Positions 1 through 3,932 of a stretch of DNA of 5,582 nucleotides are shown here, one piece after another. The translations under genes were made by a program, and so were the position numbers. Origin of the DNA: Euryarchaeota archaeon UBA175 (GTDB taxonomy: Archaea; Thermoplasmatota; Poseidoniia; Poseidoniales; Thalassarchaeaceae); the NCBI GenBank assembly GCA_002497895.1, contig DAFD01000038.1:1-5582 (forward strand), given 5' to 3'. The notes beneath the pieces were generated by a model. The model did no database searches. It saw nothing but the letters and a program-made list of their open reading frames with translations, and was not told the DNA's origin. Every line of letters begins with the position of its first letter. Position 1 is the stretch's first letter.

Positions 1-390
1 AGCCTTTCTCTGAGCATCGGTGAAATATGCCGGGCAGGTAATCACTGCCTGCTTGACCTCCTGCCCGAGATATGCTTCAGCATCGGCCTTGAGCTTCTGC
101 AGAATGAAGGCCGAGACCTCCTGAGGAGTGTAAGGATCGTCGCCAATCGACTGAGTCCAATCAGTCCCCATCTCACGCTTAACAGACAGGATTGTGCGAT
201 CGGAATTGGTGACCGCCTGTCGCTTCGCAGTGATTCCAACTAGGCGGTCGCCATCTTTGGTAAAAGCGACAACCGAAGGTGTCGTACGACTGCCTTCCGA
301 ATTCGGTATGACGACTGCTTGACCACCCTCGAGGGTCGCTACACAGCTGTTTGTAGTTCCAAGATCTATTCCAATTACAGGTGTACCCAT
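1..390 (-). CDS. dnaK: Molecular chaperone DnaK (Hsp70), N-terminal 130 residues, truncated by window edge
   Basis: ATP-dependent cytosolic Hsp70 chaperone, which works with DnaJ and GrpE to bind and release unfolded polypeptides. Only the start of the nucleotide-binding domain is present; the frame is open to position 1. Visible motifs are phosphate-binding loop 1, GIDLGTTNS, at residues 7-15; the Hsp70 N-terminal pattern [10 protein letters not shown] at 34-43; the catalytic-type lysine in SVKREMG (K71); and [12 protein letters not shown] at 116-127. The usual family form of the last motif is VITVPAYFND, so C119 and T124 are small deviations. Between K71REMG and YTPQEVSA there is no insert of about 24 residues as in proteobacterial DnaK, so this is the short form shared by Gram-positive bacteria and archaeal Hsp70s. 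The ATG at 390 gives the standard family N-terminus. The gene lies 21 bp behind the sHSP gene on the same strand, with no room for its own promoter, so the two are probably co-transcribed. Confidence 0.97.
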   Translation of the reverse strand, partial: MGTPVIGIDLGTTNSCVATLEGGQAVVIPNSEGSRTTPSVVAFTKDGDRLVGITAKRQAVTNSDRTILSVKREMGTDWTQSIGDDPYTPQEVSAFILQKLKADAEAYLGQEVKQAVITCPAYFTDAQRKA

Positions 391-398
391 TTCATTCA

Positions 399-402
399 CT
401 CC
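399..402 (-). promoter_or_regulatory. Shine-Dalgarno site for dnaK
   Basis: Read on the minus strand, GGAG followed by TGA sits 8 nt upstream of the dnaK ATG, inside the 21-bp gap after the sHSP stop codon. It is the only convincing ribosome binding site in the window. This fits an internal operon gene needing an SD site, whereas the first genes of the other units appear to have short or no leaders. Confidence 0.6.
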
Positions 403-411
403 ATTCAGATT

Positions 412-1056
412 TCACTCACTTTCGTCGGCGGACACAGCCGTCGCGTCGATGTCGAATTTAACATCGAGAATTCCGTTATTCAGGTCCCATTCTACAATAT
501 TCTCCGCAGAATGAGGAAGGGTGTAGCGCTTCAGAGGGCGCATTTGTGTGGTCTTCATCAGTTGCAGAATTTCTCCGCCACCGGTGAGGTTGAGTTCGAC
601 TTCTTCCGGCTCGATATCGGTGAATCGTGAGATGTCAACTGTGATGCACATTCGATCTTCATGGATGAATACGTCTTCAACCGGTAAGTCATTGTCCGAT
701 TCCTCGATCACTTCTTCTTCTTCGACCTCGATTTCCGGAGCCTCGGTAACGGAAGGGCTACCATCGAATTGTACCTTAATTCCCATGTTACGGAACAGAT
801 CTCCCATTCCGCCCGGGCCGCTGAGCATAGTTTCCATTTGCTTGCGGAACTCCTCCGGATCAACATCGGTTCGCATACGGATATCAGTTGATGACATCTG
901 CTCTGGATCAATTCCCATTTCCTCGAACTGCTGTCGAACCTGGCGCATCATATTCTGCAGCATTTCGACATCGATTGGCATTCCCATATCAGAGAACATC
1001 TTGGCCATCTCCTCGAGGATCCTGTCGTCGAATTCGTCTTTGTCTACAGTGCTCAT
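412..1056 (-). CDS. Small heat-shock protein (Hsp20/alpha-crystallin family) with Met-rich N-terminal region
   Basis: Predicted 214-residue ATP-independent holdase chaperone of the cytosol. The C-terminal part (about 125-203) reads as an alpha-crystallin domain: alternating strands, the stretch VDISRFTDIEPEEVELNL (140-157) that matches the usual I-P/E-E-V-x-V pattern, and NGILDVKF (194-201), equivalent to the conserved NGVLEV signature. The C-terminal I-x-I anchor is not evident. Residues 1-95 are helical, charged and methionine-rich (15 Met) and contain F-x-x-M-G-[M/I] three times (21-26, 44-49, 88-93). An acidic linker with four consecutive Glu (about 104-123) joins the two parts. The frame stays open to an ATG at 1242, but those extra 62 residues are basic, unlike the rest of the protein, and would overrun the divergent promoter, so I chose the ATG at 1056. 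It is the first gene of an apparent sHSP-dnaK operon. A p23/CS-like fold is the main alternative. Confidence 0.85.
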   Translation of the reverse strand: MSTVDKDEFDDRILEEMAKMFSDMGMPIDVEMLQNMMRQVRQQFEEMGIDPEQMSSTDIRMRTDVDPEEFRKQMETMLSGPGGMGDLFRNMGIKVQFDGSPSVTEAPEIEVEEEEVIEESDNDLPVEDVFIHEDRMCITVDISRFTDIEPEEVELNLTGGGEILQLMKTTQMRPLKRYTLPHSAENIVEWDLNNGILDVKFDIDATAVSADESE

Positions 1057-1066
1057 AATACCACTA

Positions 1067-1077
1067 CTCAACTTGAG
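1067..1077. repeat. Perfect 11-bp palindrome at the predicted sHSP-dnaK transcription start
   Basis: CTCAA-C-TTGAG is a perfect inverted repeat with a one-base centre. It lies 11-21 bp upstream of the sHSP ATG and about 28-38 bp downstream of the centre of the TATA-like box, so it would overlap or directly follow the transcription start. That is where archaeal repressors such as Phr bind to block polymerase. Its role as an operator is inferred from position only. Confidence 0.35.
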
Positions 1078-1100
1078 GTTGTATAGTCCGAGCGATGGGC

Positions 1101-1110
1101 CATATTTGAA
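1101..1110 (-). promoter_or_regulatory. TATA-like box for the sHSP-dnaK operon
   Basis: Minus-strand TTCAAATATG is the most A/T-rich patch upstream of the sHSP gene and resembles an archaeal TATA box. Its centre is about 49 bp from the ATG at 1056, so transcription would start near 1079 and leave a leader of roughly 23 nt with only a weak SD (GTGGT). The preceding CGTTCGA is at best a loose BRE. Confidence 0.45.
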
Positions 1111-1131
1111 TCGAACGGTGGATAGCATACT

Positions 1132-1149
1132 CGCGCGCGTGTGTGCACG
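1132..1149. other. 18-nt alternating purine-pyrimidine tract with Z-DNA potential
   Basis: Four CG steps, three TG steps and then CACG form an unbroken pyrimidine-purine alternation of 18 nt. It sits between the two outward-facing promoters. Such CG/TG tracts can flip to left-handed DNA under negative supercoiling, which divergent transcription generates. Any role is inference. Confidence 0.4.
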
Positions 1150-1161
1150 GGGTTGTGCGCT

Positions 1162-1178
1162 CGTGATGAAACGTGATG
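1162..1178. repeat. Direct repeat CGTGATG with 10-bp spacing in the divergent chaperone promoter
   Basis: CGTGATG occurs at 1162-1168 and again at 1172-1178, separated by AAA. The 10-bp period puts both copies on the same face of the helix, as expected for a pair of regulator half-sites. It lies roughly midway between the two TATA-like boxes and could serve both directions. No known archaeal heat-shock operator was recognised. Confidence 0.35.
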
Positions 1179-1214
1179 CTGCGAGTCTGTTGATAGTTCG
1201 GAACGAGGTTATTA

Positions 1215-1235
1215 GCTGCCCTGAGCACCGGCAGC
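1215..1235. repeat. Inverted repeat GCTGCC-N9-GGCAGC upstream of the thermosome promoter
   Basis: Six-base perfect arms (1215-1220 and 1230-1235) flank a 9-nt centre, ending 5 bp before the TATA-like box of the thermosome gene. The right arm also pairs with an earlier GATGCTGC at 1175-1182 through GCAGCATC at 1231-1238. It may be an operator or activator site. A hairpin in RNA is unlikely to matter if transcription starts downstream of it. Confidence 0.3.
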
Positions 1236-1240
1236 ATCGC

Positions 1241-1248
1241 ATTCAAAT
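1241..1248 (+). promoter_or_regulatory. TATA-like box for the thermosome gene
   Basis: ATTCAAAT is centred about 27 bp before the ATG at 1272, the distance expected between an archaeal TATA box and the transcription start, so the mRNA may be leaderless. The bases before the ATG show no SD. The same ATTCAAAT core appears in the opposite-facing sHSP promoter. TTATTAG at 1209-1215 is an alternative box that would give a leader of about 30 nt. Confidence 0.4.
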
Positions 1249-1271
1249 CGGGCCTGCGGTTCGGCTGGCTC

Positions 1272-2867
1272 ATGGTCGAGTCCGAGCAGGATGTAGCTTT
1301 GCAGGACACAGACCGAATCGAGGGGCGCTCGGCTCTCGTAAACAATACCAAGGCGGCCCTCGCTCTAGCCGGCGCGGTACGTTCAACTCTGGGTCCGCGC
1401 GGCTCTGACAAGATGCTCGTAGATGAGAACGGTGAAATCATCGTGACGAACGATGGAGTTACTGTTTTGGAGACCGCGAAGGTTGAGCATCCGACGGCGA
1501 ATCTGTTGATTTCGACGAGTTCGGCGCAGGATCGAATAGCCCGAGATGGGACTACAACCTCGGTACTACTGACGGCTGAACTACTTCGCAATTCACTGGA
1601 ACTCTCTCGCATAGGAGTCCATCCGTCTCTCATCATGAACGGTTACCGTATCGCTATGGAAGAAGCGCTTTCTCAACTCGAAGAGATCTCCCGCGAGGCA
1701 AACGAGAAACAGTTGGCCGATGCTGTCGCTACCACGATGGCAGGAAAGGTCGACACTGCTCTTTCGCGCAGGATGACTGGATTGGCTATCGAAACAGCAC
1801 GAGCAATCGCGGAAGAAGAGGGCGGAGACGATCTTGAGCGTGTGCGTGTGAAGAGGCTAAAGATGGCTGACGGCGCAGCGGCTGACTCTGAGATTGCGCA
1901 TGGATTGGTACTTCGCAAGCAGCGCCTTGATTTCACCACTCCAAGTCACTCCGAGGGAGGTAGAATCGTGATCATTGATGGTGGACTTGAAACGCGCGAA
2001 TTGGAATTTGATGCGCAGATTGAGATTCGCAGTACAGGTGTGCTCGCTGGTTTTGCTGAGCGAAAGCGAACTAAGTTGGCTACGCAGGTCGAATCTCTAG
2101 CTTCACTCAACATAGACTTGCTATGTGTGCGTGATGGTATCGCAGATGATGCCGAGCCGTTCCTCAAGAAAGCGGGAATCACAGCATACCGACGATTCGA
2201 GCGAGAGGACCTCGAGCGCCTTTGCGTCTTGACCGGCGCTCGCATGATACGAGACGCAAACAGAATCGCAGCAGAAGATGTTGGCGCTTACACATCTCGC
2301 TCTGAGGAGAAGGTCGAGGATGCTTGGCATCTCAGAATCGACGGCACAGGAGCGGCGATGACTGCACTTCTTCGTGGAACAACACCGGCAATGCGAGAAG
2401 AAGTCAGTCGAGCCTTCGACGACGCCCTCGGCGTCGCCTTCAGACTCGTCAGAGAACCACGAATCCTACCAGGCGGAGGAGGAACTCAGATACATTTGGC
2501 CCGCCACCTGCGAGCCTACGCAACAACTCAGAAGGGACGCGAACAGCTCGCAATCGAGGGCTTTGCAGATGCACTAGAAGTCATCCCGCGGGCAATCGCA
2601 GAGAATGCAGGGCTCGATCCAATCGACGAGATTCTCGCCCTGTCAGCAGCCCAATCCAAGAAGGGCGCATGGTTTGGTCTCGACGCGATGAGTGGAAAAA
2701 AGACCGATATGGCAAAAGCGGGCATAAATGATCCACTATTTGTCTCCCGCCAAGCTCTGACTGGTGCAACTGAAGCTGCCATCAACGTCCTAAGAATCGA
2801 CGATGTCCTTTGGGCTCAGGCAGGTCCTGAAACACCCGATTGGTCGAATCAAATCGATGATGACTGA
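1272..2867 (+). CDS. ths: Thermosome (group II chaperonin, TCP-1/CCT family) subunit, divergent paralogue
   Basis: A 531-residue subunit of the double-ring, built-in-lid archaeal chaperonin that folds cytosolic proteins with ATP. In order: equatorial ATP-site motifs TLGPRGSDKMLVD (39-51), VTNDGVT (58-64) and RDGTTT (91-96); intermediate and apical domains with the lid-forming protrusion near 253-277; then the returning intermediate/equatorial part with FDDALG (382-387), PGGG (400-403), GREQLAIEGFADALEVIPR (422-440), ENAGLDPID (444-452) and ATEAAINVLRIDDV (499-512). Length is slightly below the usual 540-550. Oddities are R91, where almost every chaperonin has Gly in GDGTTT; a basic protrusion helix (FAERKRTKLA) where relatives are acidic; and an acidic DDD tail instead of GGM repeats. 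The aspartates of NDG (D61), DGTTT (D92) and DDALG are kept, so it is probably still an ATPase. The ATG at 1272 gives a typical N-terminus. It is divergent from sHSP-dnaK and overlaps tdh at its 3' end by 19 bp. Confidence 0.95.
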   Translation: MVESEQDVALQDTDRIEGRSALVNNTKAALALAGAVRSTLGPRGSDKMLVDENGEIIVTNDGVTVLETAKVEHPTANLLISTSSAQDRIARDGTTTSVLLTAELLRNSLELSRIGVHPSLIMNGYRIAMEEALSQLEEISREANEKQLADAVATTMAGKVDTALSRRMTGLAIETARAIAEEEGGDDLERVRVKRLKMADGAAADSEIAHGLVLRKQRLDFTTPSHSEGGRIVIIDGGLETRELEFDAQIEIRSTGVLAGFAERKRTKLATQVESLASLNIDLLCVRDGIADDAEPFLKKAGITAYRRFEREDLERLCVLTGARMIRDANRIAAEDVGAYTSRSEEKVEDAWHLRIDGTGAAMTALLRGTTPAMREEVSRAFDDALGVAFRLVREPRILPGGGGTQIHLARHLRAYATTQKGREQLAIEGFADALEVIPRAIAENAGLDPIDEILALSAAQSKKGAWFGLDAMSGKKTDMAKAGINDPLFVSRQALTGATEAAINVLRIDDVLWAQAGPETPDWSNQIDDD

Positions 2868-3811
2868 AGGCCAGCGATCATGGCATCGCACATCGCATCC
2901 AAGTCATACTCAGCATCCCAGCCCCAATCGGACTGAGCAGCCTCATCATCAACAGAATCTGGCCATGAATCGGCATATTTCTGCCTGACATCTGGCAAAA
3001 AGTCGCAAGTGAATCCCGGGACACGTGCGCCAACAGCCTCTGCCAATTCAGTCGCCGTGAAAGAGCATCCAGAGAGGTTGTAGCCGCCGCGCGCTGTCCC
3101 GATTGCCTCAACTGGTGCATCCATCAAGGCAATCGTTGCACGAATCGCATCATCCATGTACATCATCGGTAACCTTGTATCTCCACGAACGAAGCAATCG
3201 TAGTGTCCGTTTTTGAGAGCATGATGGAAAATATCGACTGCGTAATCGGTCGTGCCACCTCCGGCCGGAGCCTTGTAGGAAACTAGCCCAGGATAGCGGA
3301 TTCCGCGGACATCAACTCCGTATTGCTTCCAGTAATTCATTGCTAGACGCTCTCCTGTGACTTTGGTTTGGCCATACATAGTGGTCGGGTTCAGTGCACA
3401 CTCCTGAGGCGCATGCTTAGGCGCATCAGGCCCAAAAACTGCAATCGAAGAAGGTGCGTAAACACGCAGCGAATGATTCCGAGCGGCCTCAAGCACAGTG
3501 ACTGTCCCACCTACATTGATTCGCTCGCATAACTCCGGCTTCTTCTCACCCGCTGCACTGAGAATCGCAGCGAGATGATAGACAGTACCGATGCCTTCCT
3601 CGACTACTACTCGATCGAAGGCATCGGCGTCGATCACACTCAGATTCCTGTAAGGCCCGCCCAATACGCAGGGGTGGTCGGGTAAATCTCGCACATCACT
3701 CGCGACAACTGCATCCGCTCCGTAACGCTCGCGCAAAGCCTCAGTCAGTTCAGTACCAATCTGGCCGAGCGCGCCAGTTACCAAAATTCGCGAACCTGGC
3801 GTATCGGCCAT
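2849..3811 (-). CDS. tdh: L-threonine 3-dehydrogenase, short-chain dehydrogenase/epimerase type
   Basis: Predicted NAD-dependent enzyme of 320 residues that oxidises L-threonine to 2-amino-3-ketobutyrate, which a CoA ligase (kbl, not in this window) would split to glycine and acetyl-CoA. It has an extended-SDR Rossmann fold: TGALGQIG (12-19) for NAD binding, D39 at the end of strand 2 for NAD rather than NADP preference, YHLAA (78-82), the catalytic serine region APSSIAVFGP (119-128) and Y146-x-x-x-K150. What separates it from UDP-glucose 4-epimerases is the family-specific C-terminal half: TTDYAVDIFHHAL (187-199), LPMMYMDDAIRAT (214-226), and PDVRQKYADSWPDSVDD (273-289) followed by DWGW (295-298). 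This is not the zinc medium-chain Tdh of E. coli. The ATG at 3811 is 7 residues before the first beta strand. Its final codons overlap the convergent thermosome gene; upstream it faces pyrG across 121 bp. Confidence 0.92.
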   Translation of the reverse strand: MADTPGSRILVTGALGQIGTELTEALRERYGADAVVASDVRDLPDHPCVLGGPYRNLSVIDADAFDRVVVEEGIGTVYHLAAILSAAGEKKPELCERINVGGTVTVLEAARNHSLRVYAPSSIAVFGPDAPKHAPQECALNPTTMYGQTKVTGERLAMNYWKQYGVDVRGIRYPGLVSYKAPAGGGTTDYAVDIFHHALKNGHYDCFVRGDTRLPMMYMDDAIRATIALMDAPVEAIGTARGGYNLSGCSFTATELAEAVGARVPGFTCDFLPDVRQKYADSWPDSVDDEAAQSDWGWDAEYDLDAMCDAMIAGLQSSSI

Positions 3812-3817
3812 GCTGTT

Positions 3818-3847
3818 TCGTAAGTCAGACGATACTTAGACTTGCGA
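3818..3847. repeat. Imperfect inverted repeat flanking the tdh TATA-like box
   Basis: TCGTAAGTC (3818-3826) and GACTTGCGA (3839-3847) are 9-bp arms matching at 8 positions, with a 12-bp centre. The tdh TATA-like box lies inside the centre, so a dimeric regulator bound to both arms would cover the core promoter. This is a candidate operator; in a spacer this size, chance occurrence is not negligible. Confidence 0.4.
3831..3838 (-). promoter_or_regulatory. TATA-like box for tdh
   Basis: Minus-strand TAAGTATC is centred about 24 bp before the tdh ATG at 3811, with no SD between. The spacing suggests a leaderless or nearly leaderless transcript. The match to a TATA consensus is only moderate. 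Confidence 0.35.
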
Positions 3848-3903
3848 GGCCACTTCACAGATCTCATCGACACCGCTTGGAAGAGCCAACATTCATAGGC
3901 GAG

Positions 3904-3910
3904 TCATATC
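3904..3910 (+). promoter_or_regulatory. TATA-like box for pyrG
   Basis: TCATATC is centred about 26 bp before the pyrG ATG at 3933 and is preceded by the purine-containing GGCGAG, a loose BRE. No SD precedes the ATG, so a leaderless transcript is likely. ATTCATAG at 3891-3898 is an alternative box giving a short leader. No G-run attenuator as in Bacillus pyrG is present. Confidence 0.35.
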
Positions 3911-3932
3911 GGCTTCAAACCCCGTTGATTGC

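Noticed and set aside
711..723. Short CTT microsatellite-like run
   Set aside because: It simply encodes consecutive Glu residues in the acidic linker of the sHSP; too short to call a functional repeat.
1057..1242. N-terminal extension of the sHSP frame up to an ATG at 1242
   Set aside because: The 62 extra residues are basic and unlike the acidic, Met-rich protein that follows. They would cover the TATA-like box and repeats of the divergent promoter.
548..1408. Open 286-codon frame on the plus strand, antisense to the sHSP gene and running into the thermosome gene
   Set aside because: It is Ser/Ile-rich low complexity produced by the acidic codons of the opposite strand, resembles no family, has no promoter or SD of its own, and overlaps two well-supported genes.
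2420..2436. GC-rich hairpin CGACGCC-CTC-GGCGTCG within the thermosome gene
   Set aside because: It encodes the conserved DDALGV segment, has no T-run after it, and is explained by codon choice over Asp/Ala/Gly/Val residues.
2849..3811. Reading the minus-strand gene as UDP-glucose 4-epimerase (galE)
   Set aside because: The Rossmann and YxxxK parts fit both, but TTDYAVDIF, LPMMYMDDA, RQKYADSWP and DWGW in the C-terminal half are signatures of SDR-type threonine dehydrogenase.
3877..3889. Small hairpin TTGG-AAGAG-CCAA in the tdh-pyrG spacer
   Set aside because: Only four pairs, upstream of the likely pyrG transcript start and without a T-run; not distinguishable from chance.
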